From contig NZ_MUNE01000045.1 in NCBI RefSeq assembly GCF_002154605.1, positions 1 to 64,000 of the forward strand: 64,000 bases of DNA, in the 5' to 3' direction. The notes beneath the pieces are model-generated. The model was not told where the DNA came from. It saw only the letters and a program-made list of their open reading frames with translations, and ran no database searches. Positions 53,299-62,430 of the stretch are shown here, piece by piece (the first letter of the stretch is position 1; each line of letters begins with the position of its first letter). Source of the stretch: Streptomyces milbemycinicus (GTDB lineage Bacteria; Actinomycetota; Actinomycetes; Streptomycetales; Streptomycetaceae). Both the position numbers and the translations under genes were made by a program.

Positions 53299-54093
53299 AT
53301 GACCGACGCGACGCTGACCGAGGCAGCGGACACCCTGCTCGCCGCCTACGACACCCGGGTCCCGGTCGAGCCGCTGGTGGACAAGTATCCCGGGCTGACA
53401 CTCGCCGACGCCTACGAGATCCAGCTGGTGCAGATCCGCCGCAGGGTGGAGGCCGGCGCCCGGATCAAGGGCCACAAGGTCGGCCTGTCGTCGCCCGCCA
53501 TGCAGCGTCAGATGGGTGTCGGCCAGCCCGACTACGGCCATCTGCTGGACGACATGTTCTGGCTGGAGAACGCGCCCGTTCCGGCGTCGCGGTTCCTGCA
53601 GCCACGCGTCGAGCCGGAGATCGCGTTCGTGCTCAAGAAGTCCCTGACCGGCCCGGGCGTCACCGTGGCCGAGGCCGCGGCGGCGGTGGACTTCGTGCTG
53701 CCCGCCCTGGAGCTCATCGACTCACGCATCCGCGACTGGCGCATCGGCATCATCGACACCATCGCCGACAACGCCTCGTCCGGGGGAGTCGTCCTGGGCA
53801 GCACCCCCGCCCGGCTCACCGACGTCGACCTCCGCCTTGCCGGCTGCACGCTGCACCGCAACGGCGACCTCGTCGGCACCGGCGCGAGTGGCGCGGTGCT
53901 CGGCTCGCCGCTCACCTCACTGGTGTGGCTCGCCAACACCGTCGGCACGCGTGGTGTGGTCCTGGAGGCCGGGCATGTCGTGCTGCCCGGCTCCATCACC
54001 GCTTCCGTGCCGGTCGCCGCCGGGGACACCGTCACGGCGGCCTACGCCGGACTCGGCAGCGTCACGGCACGTTTCACCGAGGAGACCTCATGA
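53299..54093 (+). CDS. mhpD: 2-keto-4-pentenoate hydratase
   Basis: A 264-residue member of the MhpD/BphH/DmpE family ([59 protein letters not shown]). It adds water to 2-hydroxypenta-2,4-dienoate to give 4-hydroxy-2-oxovalerate. First gene of the rightward six-gene operon; the next gene starts within its stop (ATGA). Confidence 0.9.
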   Translation: MTDATLTEAADTLLAAYDTRVPVEPLVDKYPGLTLADAYEIQLVQIRRRVEAGARIKGHKVGLSSPAMQRQMGVGQPDYGHLLDDMFWLENAPVPASRFLQPRVEPEIAFVLKKSLTGPGVTVAEAAAAVDFVLPALELIDSRIRDWRIGIIDTIADNASSGGVVLGSTPARLTDVDLRLAGCTLHRNGDLVGTGASGAVLGSPLTSLVWLANTVGTRGVVLEAGHVVLPGSITASVPVAAGDTVTAAYAGLGSVTARFTEETS

Positions 54094-54995
54094 GCAAGGC
54101 GATCGCGGCCATCGTCGGCCCCGGCAACATCGGCACCGATCTGCTGGCCAAGCTGCTGCACGGCGAGACGGTCGACGTGCGCTACATGGTCGGCGTCGAC
54201 CCGGCCTCGGACGGCCTCGCCCGGGCACGCGACCTGGGCCTGGAGACGTCCGCGGAGGGAGTCGACTGGCTGCTGTCCCGCGACGAGCTGCCCGAGCTGG
54301 TCTTCGAGGCGACCTCGGCGAAGGCGCATATCGCCAACGCGAAGCGCTACGCCGAGGCAGGCATCCAGGCGATCGACCTGACGCCGGCGGCGGTGGGCCC
54401 GCTGGTCTGCCCGCCGGTGAACCTGGGTGAGCACCTGGACGCCCCCAACATCAACATGATCACCTGCGGCGGACAGGCCACCATCCCGATCGTGCACGCG
54501 GTCTCCCGCGTGGTGCCGGTCGCGTACGCCGAGATCGTCGCGTCGATCGCCTCCCGGTCCGCCGGACCCGGCACCCGCGCGAACATCGACGAGTTCACCG
54601 AGACCACCGCGCAGGCGATCGAGCAGGTCGGTGGCGCCCGCAAGGGCAAGGCCGTGATCATCATGAACCCGGTCGAACCGCCGATGATCATGCGGGACAC
54701 CGTGTTCTGCGCGATCCCGGAGGACGCCGACCGCGACGCGATCAGTGAGTCGATCGTCCGCATGGTCGACGAGGCGGCCGAGTACGTGCCCGGCTACACG
54801 CTGCGCGCCGACCCGCAGTTCGACGACCCGCGCCCCGAGTGGAAGGACCAGGCGCGGGTGGCTGTCTTCCTGGAGGTGCGCGGCCGGGGCGACTACCTGC
54901 CGCCCTGGGCCGGAAACCTGGACATCATGACGGCCGCGGCCGCTCGCGTGGGCGAGCTGCTGGCGGGCGCGAAGACGACGGCGGTGACCTCATGA
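54090..54995 (+). CDS. mhpF: Acetaldehyde dehydrogenase (acylating)
   Basis: A 301-residue MhpF/BphJ/DmpF-type enzyme ([18 protein letters not shown], catalytic Cys126 in [31 protein letters not shown]). It converts acetaldehyde plus CoA and NAD to acetyl-CoA. It forms a channelling complex with the aldolase encoded next; the two genes overlap by four bases. Confidence 0.93.
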   Translation: MSKAIAAIVGPGNIGTDLLAKLLHGETVDVRYMVGVDPASDGLARARDLGLETSAEGVDWLLSRDELPELVFEATSAKAHIANAKRYAEAGIQAIDLTPAAVGPLVCPPVNLGEHLDAPNINMITCGGQATIPIVHAVSRVVPVAYAEIVASIASRSAGPGTRANIDEFTETTAQAIEQVGGARKGKAVIIMNPVEPPMIMRDTVFCAIPEDADRDAISESIVRMVDEAAEYVPGYTLRADPQFDDPRPEWKDQARVAVFLEVRGRGDYLPPWAGNLDIMTAAAARVGELLAGAKTTAVTS

Positions 54996-56080
54996 CCCCC
55001 GAAACGACCACCGGCACGACACCTGAGACGCCCCCCGAAGGGACCGCCGAGCCGCGCAGGTTGCGGATCACCGACTCCACCCTGCGGGACGGCTCGCACG
55101 CCATGCGGCACCAGTTCACCGAGGAACAGGTGCGCGGCGTCGTCCACGCTCTGGACAAGGCGGGCGTCGAGATCATCGAAGTGGCCCACGGCGATGGCCT
55201 CGGCGGCTCCAGCTTCAACTACGGCTTCTCCAAGGTCGACGAGATCCAGCTGATCGGGGCCGCCGTCGACGAGGCCACCCGCGCGAAGATCGCCGTCCTG
55301 ATGCTGCCCGGCGTCGGCACGGTCACCGAACTGAAGCGCGCTCACGCCGTCGGAGCGAGCGTGGCCCGCATCGCCACCCACTGCACCGAGGCGGACACCT
55401 CCGTCCAACACTTCACCGCCGCGCGGGAGTTGGGCATGGAGACGGTCGGCTTCCTGATGCTCTCCCACCGCATCGCCCCCGACGAACTCGCCAATCAGGC
55501 CCGGATCATGGTCGACGCCGGCGCCCAGTGCGTGTACGTCGTCGACTCGGCCGGCGCCCTGGTACTCACCGACGCACAGGCCCGGGTCCAGGCCCTCGTC
55601 AACGAGATCGGCCACGAAGCACAGGTCGGCTTCCACGGCCACCAGAACCTCTCCCTCGGCGTCGCCAACTCCGTCCTCGCCTACCAGGGCGGCGCCCAGC
55701 AGATCGACGGCGCTCTGTGCGCGCTGGGCGCAGGTGCCGGAAACTCGCCCACAGAGGTGCTCGCAGCCACCTTCGAACGGATGGGCATCCCCACCGGCGT
55801 CGACGTCGACCTGGCCCTGGCCGCCGCCCAGGACGTGGTGAAGCCTTTCATCCCCCGGCTGCCGTGGATGGACCGCTCCTCCATCGTGCAGGGCTACGCA
55901 GGCGTCTACTCCAGCTTCCTGCTGCACGCCGAACGAGCCGCCGAACGCTACGGAGTTCCCGCCCACGAGATCCTCGAACAGGTCGGCGAGGCGGGCTATG
56001 TCGGCGGCCAGGAGGACATGATCATCGACATCGCGCTGCGGCTCGCCGAAGAACGAGAGAAGGCGGGGGCAGACCGATGA
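54992..56080 (+). CDS. mhpE: 4-hydroxy-2-oxovalerate aldolase
   Basis: A 362-residue HMGL-like TIM-barrel aldolase ([18 protein letters not shown] with catalytic Arg and metal-binding Asp, [20 protein letters not shown] with metal-binding His pair, [20 protein letters not shown]). It splits 4-hydroxy-2-oxovalerate into pyruvate and acetaldehyde and passes the latter to the acylating dehydrogenase. The start at 54992 overlaps the previous stop (ATGA), and the N-terminal 20 residues are a Thr/Pro-rich tail. Confidence 0.93.
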   Translation: MTPETTTGTTPETPPEGTAEPRRLRITDSTLRDGSHAMRHQFTEEQVRGVVHALDKAGVEIIEVAHGDGLGGSSFNYGFSKVDEIQLIGAAVDEATRAKIAVLMLPGVGTVTELKRAHAVGASVARIATHCTEADTSVQHFTAARELGMETVGFLMLSHRIAPDELANQARIMVDAGAQCVYVVDSAGALVLTDAQARVQALVNEIGHEAQVGFHGHQNLSLGVANSVLAYQGGAQQIDGALCALGAGAGNSPTEVLAATFERMGIPTGVDVDLALAAAQDVVKPFIPRLPWMDRSSIVQGYAGVYSSFLLHAERAAERYGVPAHEILEQVGEAGYVGGQEDMIIDIALRLAEEREKAGADR

Positions 56081-56856
56081 CCTGGGATCTCGACCGCGCC
56101 GCCACAGCCCTGCTGGAGGCGGAAGACACCCGCACCGACCGCGGCCCGATCACCGACGAGTGGCCCGAACTCGACCTGGACATGGCGTACGCGGTCCAGG
56201 ACGAGACCCTGCAACGCAGGCTCAACCGGGGCGAGCACATCGTCGGCGTCAAACTCGGCCTGACCTCGCGGGCCAAGCAGGAGCGGATGGGCATCGCCGC
56301 CCCGCTCACCGCCTGGCTGACCGACGCGATGCTGCTCCCGGCCGGTGCACCGGTCCCGCAGGACCGGCTGATCCACCCGCGCGCCGAACCGGAGATCGTC
56401 TTCGTCATGAAGGACCGGCTGGCCGGCCCCGGCGTCACCGCCGCCACCGCGCTGGCCGCGGTCGGGTCGGTGCACGGCGGCATCGAGGTCATCGACAGCC
56501 GCTACCGCGACTTCCGCTTCACCCTGCCCGATGTGGCCGCGGACAACGCCTCCTCCGGGCGCTTCGTCACCGGCCCCGTCGGCGTGCCGCCCGAGAAGCT
56601 CGACCTCGCGATAGAGGCATGCCTGGTCGAGGTCGACGGCCAGGTCGCCGACAGCGCGACCGGCGCCGCCGTCCAGGGCCACCCCGCCGAAGCACTGGCC
56701 CTGGCCGCCAACGAACTCGGCCGCCGGGGCCTTGCGATTGAGCCGGGCTGGCTCGTCCTCACCGGCGGCATGACCGACGCCGTTCACGTGCCGCCCGGGA
56801 CCACGGTGGCCGTGCACTTCACCCACCTCGGTTCGCTCCACCTGACAGGAGGCTGA
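56077..56856 (+). CDS. dmpH: 2-oxo-3-hexenedioate (4-oxalocrotonate) decarboxylase
   Basis: A 259-residue relative of the hydratase ([57 protein letters not shown]). The DmpH/XylI branch decarboxylates 2-oxo-3-hexenedioate to 2-hydroxypentadienoate. Hydratase versus decarboxylase assignment rests on operon composition and the matching tautomerase and dehydrogenase genes. It overlaps the aldolase gene (ATGA). Confidence 0.83.
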   Translation: MTWDLDRAATALLEAEDTRTDRGPITDEWPELDLDMAYAVQDETLQRRLNRGEHIVGVKLGLTSRAKQERMGIAAPLTAWLTDAMLLPAGAPVPQDRLIHPRAEPEIVFVMKDRLAGPGVTAATALAAVGSVHGGIEVIDSRYRDFRFTLPDVAADNASSGRFVTGPVGVPPEKLDLAIEACLVEVDGQVADSATGAAVQGHPAEALALAANELGRRGLAIEPGWLVLTGGMTDAVHVPPGTTVAVHFTHLGSLHLTGG

Positions 56857-56857
56857 C

Positions 56858-57079
56858 ATGCCGCTGATCGAAGTGACGATGGTTCATGGCCGTACGCCGG
56901 ACGAGATCCGCTCACTCATCCACGAAGTGACCGGTGCCGTGGTCAAGGCGCTGGACGTACCCCAGCAGAGCGTCCGGGTCGCCGTACGCGAACTGCCGAA
57001 GACGCACTGGGCGGCCGGCGACGTCACCATCGCCGAACGCGAGGCGGCGGCGAGCGCGGCCGGGGGAGGGACGAGCTGA
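56858..57079 (+). CDS. dmpI: 4-oxalocrotonate tautomerase
   Basis: A 73-residue protein with the catalytic Pro directly after Met (PLIEVTMVHGRTPDEIRSLI, VTGAVVKALDVPQQSVRVAV). It interconverts 2-hydroxymuconate and 2-oxo-3-hexenedioate. It is slightly longer than the usual 62 residues, through a C-terminal Ala/Gly tail. Its stop overlaps the next start by one base. Confidence 0.92.
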   Translation: MPLIEVTMVHGRTPDEIRSLIHEVTGAVVKALDVPQQSVRVAVRELPKTHWAAGDVTIAEREAAASAAGGGTS

Positions 57080-58527
57080 TGGAGTTCTACAGCCATATGA
57101 TCGACGGCGAGGAGGTGGCCTCGCTCTCGGGTGCCACGTTCTCCTCCTTCGACCCCCACACCCACCAGGACTGGGCGGAGATCGCGCTCGGCGACGGCTC
57201 CGACGCCGACCGAGCCGTGACAGCCGCCCGCCGAGCCTTCGACACCGGGCCCTGGCCGCGCATGGGCGCTGCCGAACGCGGCCGCATCCTGCACCGCCTG
57301 GCCGACCTGATCGAGGCGCACGCCGACGACCTGGGCATGGCGGACACCCGCGACATGGGCAAGCCGATCACCCAGTCCCGCGGCAACGACGTACCGCGTA
57401 CAGCCGCCAACTTCCGCTTCTTCGCCGACCACGCGAGGCTGTCCACGTCCGAGGCCTATCCGATGGACACCGGCCACCACGCGTACACCCGCTACGGCCC
57501 GGCCGGAGTCGTCGCGGCTATCGCCCCGTGGAACTTCCCGATGATGCTGGAGAGTTGGAAGGTCGCACCGGCCCTCGCCTGGGGCAACACGGTGGTGCTG
57601 AAGCCCGCCGAGGACACCCCCGTCTCGGCCACCCTGATAGCCCGGCTGGCCCTCGAAGCGGGCATGCCGCCCGGCGTGTTCAACGTCGTCCACGGCTACG
57701 GCCCCGACTCGGCGGGGCAAGCCCTCACCGAGAACCCGGCCGTGGACCGCATCACCTTCACCGGCGAGTCCGGCACCGGCCGCGTCATCGCCGCCGCCGG
57801 GGCCCGCAACCTCACCCCGGTCAGCCTTGAACTCGGCGGCAAAGGCGCCAACTTGGTCTTCGCAGATGCCGATCTGGACAACGCCGTCGAGTGGTCGATC
57901 AGGGCCGTGTTCACCAACTCGGGCCAGGTGTGTCTCGCCGGCTCCCGGCTCTACGTCCAGCGGGAAATCTACGACGAGTTCCTCGCCCGGTTCGTCGCCG
58001 CGGCGGACGCGATGGTCGTCGGCGATCCCAAGGACGAGGCCACCCAGATCGGACCGCTGGCCTCCGCCGAACACCACGCGAAGGTCGCCGGTTACGTGGA
58101 CACGATCACGGAACAGGGCGGCACCTTGCGCACCGGTGGCCTCGGCGAGGGCTGGACGGTACGCCCCACCGTGATCACCGGCATGGATCACAAGGCCCGG
58201 CATGCCCGCGAGGAGATCTTCGGCCCCGTCGTCGTGGTGATCCCGTTCAGCACCGAGGCTGAGGCGGTCGAGCTGGCCAACGACACGACGTACGGCCTCA
58301 ACGCGATGCTGTTCACGGAGAACCTGCACCGTGCCCACCGGGTCTCGGCAGCGCTGCGGGCAGGCACGGTCTGGGTCAACTGCTTCTTCGTACGGGACCT
58401 TCGGGCGCCCTTCGGCGGTGCGGGCGACTCCGGGATCGGCCGTGAAGGCGGCACCTTCAGCCGGGAGTTCTTCACCGAGCCCAAGGCCGTGGTGATGCAG
58501 ATCGATGAGGCGGCGGACAGCCGCTGA
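57079..58527 (+). CDS. dmpC: 2-hydroxymuconic semialdehyde dehydrogenase
   Basis: A 482-residue aldehyde dehydrogenase with Asn152 (PWNFP), Glu251 (LELGGKGAN) and catalytic Cys285 (NSGQVCLAGSR). In this operon it most likely oxidises the ring-fission semialdehyde to 2-hydroxymuconate, the entry to the tautomerase-decarboxylase branch. Last gene of the rightward operon. No clear terminator follows, only a short CGACGG repeat. Confidence 0.88.
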   Translation: MEFYSHMIDGEEVASLSGATFSSFDPHTHQDWAEIALGDGSDADRAVTAARRAFDTGPWPRMGAAERGRILHRLADLIEAHADDLGMADTRDMGKPITQSRGNDVPRTAANFRFFADHARLSTSEAYPMDTGHHAYTRYGPAGVVAAIAPWNFPMMLESWKVAPALAWGNTVVLKPAEDTPVSATLIARLALEAGMPPGVFNVVHGYGPDSAGQALTENPAVDRITFTGESGTGRVIAAAGARNLTPVSLELGGKGANLVFADADLDNAVEWSIRAVFTNSGQVCLAGSRLYVQREIYDEFLARFVAAADAMVVGDPKDEATQIGPLASAEHHAKVAGYVDTITEQGGTLRTGGLGEGWTVRPTVITGMDHKARHAREEIFGPVVVVIPFSTEAEAVELANDTTYGLNAMLFTENLHRAHRVSAALRAGTVWVNCFFVRDLRAPFGGAGDSGIGREGGTFSREFFTEPKAVVMQIDEAADSR

Positions 58528-58545
58528 TCCCCCGGATCGCCAACC

Positions 58546-58570
58546 GACGGCGACGGCGACGGCGACGGCG
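58546..58570. repeat. Short tandem repeat of CGACGG
   Basis: Four imperfectly abutting copies of a six-base CGACGG unit lie between the convergent dehydrogenase and nitroreductase-like genes. It is probably a slippage product with no known role. Confidence 0.6.
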
Positions 58571-58572
58571 GC

Positions 58573-59037
58573 TCAGTCGGGGGAGCGGGGTATCAGGCGG
58601 ATGATCGGCAGTTCACGGTCAGTCTTCACCTGGTACTGCGCGAAACGGGGCGCGGCGGTGGTGATCTGCCGCCACGCCCCGATTCGCTCCTCGCCGTGGA
58701 GTTGCTCGGCGACGACGTCCACCTTGCGGCTTCCGATCTGCACCTGCGCCTTGTCGGGATGGGCGGACAGGTTGTAGTACCAGGCCGGGTTCTTGGCGGC
58801 CCCGGCCGCCGAGGCCACGATGATCCAGCTGCCGTCCTGGCCAGGGAACCAACCGACGGGTGACTCGCGTGGCTCACCGCTCTTGCGGCCGGTGGTCGTC
58901 AGGACCAGGGCGTTCATCCCCATCAGCTTGCCTCCGCCTTTGCGGCGTATGCGCTTCATGGTCCACTTGTTGAACCACCGGGTACCTCGCCCGGGTTGAC
59001 GTGCGCCATGCGTCCCGGAAGATGCGTCGAAGCTCAT
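58573..59037 (-). CDS. Deazaflavin (F420)-dependent nitroreductase-like protein
   Basis: A 154-residue protein of the DUF385/Ddn family (MGMNALVLTTTGRKSGEPRE, SWIIVASAAGAAKNPAWYYN, LSAHPDKAQVQIGSRKVDVV). These small split-barrel enzymes use reduced F420 to reduce quinones, nitro groups or activated double bonds. The ATG at 59037 follows GGAGGTCAC, and a 27-base palindrome overlaps the region just upstream. It lies downstream of tetR on the same strand. Confidence 0.88.
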   Translation of the reverse strand: MSFDASSGTHGARQPGRGTRWFNKWTMKRIRRKGGGKLMGMNALVLTTTGRKSGEPRESPVGWFPGQDGSWIIVASAAGAAKNPAWYYNLSAHPDKAQVQIGSRKVDVVAEQLHGEERIGAWRQITTAAPRFAQYQVKTDRELPIIRLIPRSPD

Positions 59038-59046
59038 GTGACCTCC

Positions 59047-59073
59047 TTGGCCAGCAAAATATTTGCTGGCCAA
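59047..59073. promoter_or_regulatory. 27-base palindrome upstream of the nitroreductase-like gene
   Basis: Two perfect 12-base arms (TTGGCCAGCAAA and its complement) flank ATA. The site lies 10-36 bases before the start codon and just behind the tetR stop codon, the expected place for an operator of the adjacent TetR protein. The outer TTGGCCA/TGGCCAA recalls the neighbouring TTGGTCG class but differs inside. Confidence 0.75.
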
Positions 59074-59080
59074 TCGCTGG

Positions 59081-59725
59081 TCAATCAGACTTCGATATGT
59101 GGTCGGGATTGTCCCGGTTAGTCCGGCAGATGCGTGCGACAAGGGACTCCCAGCTCCCGGCCAGTCGCTCGACGTGGCGGCTGGGATCGGTCTCCTCCGG
59201 CATGGACAGGTAGAGCAGGATCGGGCCCTCGAGGGCGGCGGTGAGCTGAACCGCCAAGGCGTCGAGGTCCGCGAACCCCGGGCGTGCCTGGCGCAGGAGC
59301 ATGCGGATGTGGAACTGGGAGACGCTGCCCTCCCCGGCCGGGACCGGCCGGTTGCGGTCGAGCGCGGCGCGGGCGATCGCGATGCGGGCGAGCAGGAAGG
59401 AGATCCGGGCGCGACCGTAGGCGATCAGGCGGGCGACCGGTTCGGCCTCGGGGCCCAGGGGCGCCGGGCCGGACAGTACGTGCTCCTGGAAGGCGCGTTC
59501 GTCGTCGTCCAGCACCGCGTGGAAGATCCCCGCGCGGGTGCCGAACCGCCTGTACACCGTGCCCTTGCCCAGTCCGGACCGCTCGGCCAGACCATCCATG
59601 GTGACCTTGTCCACCCCGAGCTCGGCGATCATCTCGCGGGTCGTCCGCAGGAGGAGTTCGCGGTTGCGTGCGGCGTCGGCCCGCTCTCCGCGAAGCCTGC
59701 CCAGGGGGATTGCGACTCGTTCCAC
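59081..59725 (-). CDS. TetR-family transcriptional regulator
   Basis: About 214 residues from the GTG at 59725 (VERVAIPLGRLRG). The N-terminal HTH is typical (LLLRTTREMIAELGVDKVTM, DGLAERSGLGKGTVYRRFGT). The C-terminal ligand domain is helical (LIAYGRARISFLLARIAIAR). It sits between the SDR-hydrolase pair (divergent) and the nitroreductase-like gene (same strand), with palindromes on both sides. It probably represses both. Confidence 0.9.
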   Translation of the reverse strand: MERVAIPLGRLRGERADAARNRELLLRTTREMIAELGVDKVTMDGLAERSGLGKGTVYRRFGTRAGIFHAVLDDDERAFQEHVLSGPAPLGPEAEPVARLIAYGRARISFLLARIAIARAALDRNRPVPAGEGSVSQFHIRMLLRQARPGFADLDALAVQLTAALEGPILLYLSMPEETDPSRHVERLAGSWESLVARICRTNRDNPDHISKSD

Positions 59726-59780
59726 GCGGTGCAGCGTACGGCACCAAGAGCTAAGCGGGGTGAAGTCCCCTTCTGTTATC

Positions 59781-59794
59781 TTTGGTCGACCACA
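59781..59794. promoter_or_regulatory. Operator of class TTGGTCGACCA between tetR and the SDR-like gene
   Basis: TTTGGTCGACCACA with the perfect core TGGTCGACCA (59783-59792) lies about 30 bases before the SDR-like start and 56 bases before the tetR start. It could belong to TetR or to the MarR 1 regulon. Confidence 0.6.
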
Positions 59795-59822
59795 TTTTAT
59801 CGACCTGTGAAACGGACGTCCC

Positions 59823-60773
59823 GTGAACGCACCCAACGATCCTTCCAGCGGCTCAAAAGCCCCCAGGAAGCCGAAGCAGCGGCTGAGCGGAGTCGTGGAC
59901 CGCAGCCTTGCCATCCGCACGACGCCGATCGAGCGCCTCGACCTGTCGTCCAAGCGGCTGATCGTCTTCGGCGGCACGGGCGGTCTCGGTCAGGCCGTCG
60001 CCCGGCAGGCCCTTCAGCGTGGCGCCGAGGTGACCGTGGTCGGCCGGACGTTCCGGGACACCCCGTCGGACCGGCTGACCTTCGTGAAGGCGGACCTGTC
60101 GTCGATGCGCGAAGCCGTACGCCTGGGCGAGGAGCTCCCGGTCGAGTCCTACGACGTCGCCTACTTCTCACTCGGGATCATGGCGGCCAAGACCCGTGAG
60201 GTGACCCGCGAGGGCCTCGAGCGGGACATGGCGATCAGCTACCTGAGCCGACTGGCAGTCCTCCAGGGACTGAGCCCCAGGCTGGGTACCGGGCGTCCCG
60301 GGGGTGCGGCGCAGCCGCGCGTGTTCGTCATGGGTGCTCCCGGCACGGGCATGGTCGGCGACCTCGACGACCTGAATTCGGAGAAGGCGTACAAGCCCAT
60401 GGTGGCGCACATGAACACCGTCGCCGGCAACGAGATGCTCGTGCTCGCCGGACCCGACAGGCTCCCCGGCCCGGCGTACTTCGGTCTGAACCCCGGCTTC
60501 ATCAAGACCGGCATCCGCTCCAACTACCTGGGCGAGGGCAGCATCGGCCACCGCCTGGCCGAGTCCCTGGTGGGCCTGACGGGGCCGTCGCCGGAGACCT
60601 ACGGGGAGCGCATCGTGCCCCTTCTGTTCACGGAGGACCTCGAGGGCCGCACGGGGCTCATGTTCAACAACAAGGCCCAGCCCATCCTGCCCACCGAAGG
60701 GCTCGGGAAGGGCTACATCGATCGCTACCTGTCGGCGTCGGAAGCGCTCCTGCACAGCGCGCTGAACCGATGA
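59823..60773 (+). CDS. Atypical SDR-like NAD(P)-binding protein
   Basis: A 316-residue Rossmann protein with a clear nucleotide motif (RLIVFGGTGGLGQAVARQAL) and NAD-binding context (LTFVKADLSSMREAVRLGEE). The usual catalytic YxxxK is not evident; the corresponding region reads AYKPMVAHMNTVAGNEMLVL. It may be a dehydrogenase with unusual catalysis or a binding protein. The GTG at 59823 follows a weak GACGTCC. Its stop overlaps the start of the hydrolase gene (ATGA). Confidence 0.75.
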   Translation: MNAPNDPSSGSKAPRKPKQRLSGVVDRSLAIRTTPIERLDLSSKRLIVFGGTGGLGQAVARQALQRGAEVTVVGRTFRDTPSDRLTFVKADLSSMREAVRLGEELPVESYDVAYFSLGIMAAKTREVTREGLERDMAISYLSRLAVLQGLSPRLGTGRPGGAAQPRVFVMGAPGTGMVGDLDDLNSEKAYKPMVAHMNTVAGNEMLVLAGPDRLPGPAYFGLNPGFIKTGIRSNYLGEGSIGHRLAESLVGLTGPSPETYGERIVPLLFTEDLEGRTGLMFNNKAQPILPTEGLGKGYIDRYLSASEALLHSALNR

Positions 60774-61687
60774 CAGAACGAACCGTCCGACAAGTGGCCG
60801 ACGTGACCTCCATACCGTCCGATGCCGAACTCGCGCGGTCACTGGACGGCGACTTCGACAGCCGTCATGCCGAAGTGAACGGCATCGACCTGCACTACGT
60901 GATCGGCGGCCAGGGGGACCCGCTGTTCCTGCTCGGCGGATGGCCGCAGACCTGGTGGCAGTTCCACAAGATCATGCCGACGCTCGCACGGCGGCACCAG
61001 GTGATCGCCGTCGACCTGCGGGGCATGGGGTCCTCGGGCAAGCCGGAGGCCGGCTACGACAAGAGGACGATGGCCGGCGACATCCTGGCGCTCGCCCACC
61101 TCCTCGGCCATGCACGCGTGGACATCGCCGGTCATGACATCGGCGCCACCGTGGCGTACAGCTTCGCCGCCAACCACCCCGAAGCCGCCGGCCGCATCGC
61201 GCTGCTGGACGTGCTGCATCCCGAGGAGAGCTGGTTCAAGTTCAGCGTGCTGCCCCGGCCCGGGCAGTTTGTCGCGTGGTGGTTCGCTTTCAACCAACTG
61301 CGCGGTCTGCCGGAGAAGTTGCTGGAGGGGCGCTCGCGTCATCTGGTCGACGCGATGCTGGATCTCCTGGTGGCCGACCCGACCGCCATCAGTGACTTCG
61401 ATCGCGCCGTCTACGCGCAGGCATACTCCACACCGGAGGCGATCAGGGCGTCCAACGGCTGGTACCAGGCCTTTGCACAGGACATCGAGGACGAGAAGGG
61501 CTACGGCTTCCTGACGCCGCCTATCCTCGCCCTGACCAGTCCGCACACCTACGAGCCCGCGCGGACCACGCTGGCCCGCACGGCGCCCGACGCCAAGGTG
61601 GTCAAGGTCGACGGGTCCGGTCACTTCCTCGCCGAGGAGCAGCCCGACGCCGTCGCCCAGCACCTGACCGCGTTCTTCACCCGATAA
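60770..61687 (+). CDS. Alpha/beta hydrolase, epoxide hydrolase-like
   Basis: A 305-residue hydrolase. The nucleophile elbow reads AGHDIGATVAYSFA with Asp123, typical of epoxide hydrolases and haloalkane dehalogenases. The oxyanion region LLGGWPQTWWQF and the His in GSGHFLAEEQP are present. It is coupled to the SDR-like gene and opposite to tetR. It could act on an epoxide or ester formed from the aromatic substrate. Confidence 0.87.
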   Translation: MTERTVRQVADVTSIPSDAELARSLDGDFDSRHAEVNGIDLHYVIGGQGDPLFLLGGWPQTWWQFHKIMPTLARRHQVIAVDLRGMGSSGKPEAGYDKRTMAGDILALAHLLGHARVDIAGHDIGATVAYSFAANHPEAAGRIALLDVLHPEESWFKFSVLPRPGQFVAWWFAFNQLRGLPEKLLEGRSRHLVDAMLDLLVADPTAISDFDRAVYAQAYSTPEAIRASNGWYQAFAQDIEDEKGYGFLTPPILALTSPHTYEPARTTLARTAPDAKVVKVDGSGHFLAEEQPDAVAQHLTAFFTR

Positions 61688-61698
61688 CGTCCGCATTC

Positions 61699-61729
61699 GC
61701 CGACCCTGCCGACTCCTGCGAGGGTCGGC
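61699..61729. terminator. Hairpin between hydrolase and marR3
   Basis: A 9-base perfect stem (GCCGACCCT 61699-61707 and its complement 61721-61729) starts 12 bases after the hydrolase stop and may serve both convergent genes. Confidence 0.65.
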
Positions 61730-61773
61730 CAGGTCGGCGTTGCCGTCCTTCCCTCAGCTGAGCTGACGGACCA

Positions 61774-62319
61774 TCAGGAGGGGCCGTAGGTGTCGTCGCC
61801 AGGGGGCTGAGCAGTCGTCGACAGATGATCGGCAATGTTCTGCTCCAGTCGCGCGAGTATCGCGCGCATCTGACTCTGCTCGGCATCAGTGAGGCCGTTC
61901 GTGATGAGTTCCTCCAACTCGACGCAGCTTTGCTCGACCTGTCGGCGCAGAGCGATGCTGGCAGCGGTCGGCTCGACCATCACGGACCGCTTGTCGGTGG
62001 GGGAGGGGACACGGCGCACGAAGCCGGCCTGCTCCAGGCGCCGGACGGTACGCGTCATCGTCGCGGCGTCGGAGCCGACGAGCTGGACGAGGTCCACCTG
62101 GCGCAGCCGGCCGCGCTCCCACAGCACCTTCATGACGACCTCCTGGCTCGGGTGGAGCCCGACCTCACGCAGCAACTGACTGGAGGCCATGCGGAATTGC
62201 CGGGCCACGCGGACGATGTGGTGACTGAGGTTGTCGCAGTGTGCGATCAGCGCGGCCGCCTCGATGTCGGCCGACAACGGTGTCCCCGCCGGCCCGTCGA
62301 CTCCTGTTCTGCTGCTCAT
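61774..62319 (-). CDS. MarR-family transcriptional regulator 3
   Basis: A 181-residue winged-helix protein (GLHPSQEVVMKVLWERGRLR, VQLVGSDAATMTRTVRRLEQ, SPTDKRSVMVEPTAASIALR). The recognition helix is nearly identical to that of MarR 2, so both should bind the TTGTTCGGACAG palindrome. It is encoded downstream of the Old Yellow Enzyme gene on the same strand, whose promoter carries that palindrome. Confidence 0.9.
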   Translation of the reverse strand: MSSRTGVDGPAGTPLSADIEAAALIAHCDNLSHHIVRVARQFRMASSQLLREVGLHPSQEVVMKVLWERGRLRQVDLVQLVGSDAATMTRTVRRLEQAGFVRRVPSPTDKRSVMVEPTAASIALRRQVEQSCVELEELITNGLTDAEQSQMRAILARLEQNIADHLSTTAQPPGDDTYGPS

Positions 62320-62369
62320 CGATCCTCCGGACGCTTCGCGCCAGGGATTGGCCCTGGTGCCTTGACGCG

Positions 62370-62411
62370 CCGCGGCGCCCGCCGGGTCGGTGGCCGGTGC
62401 GGGCGCCGCGG
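62370..62411 (-). terminator. Hairpin terminator after the Old Yellow Enzyme gene
   Basis: A perfect 13-base stem (CCGCGGCGCCCGC 62370-62382 and its complement 62399-62411) lies 19 bases beyond the stop codon. It separates this gene from marR3. Confidence 0.75.
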
Positions 62412-62430
62412 TATGGCTGGGTGCTGTCGG

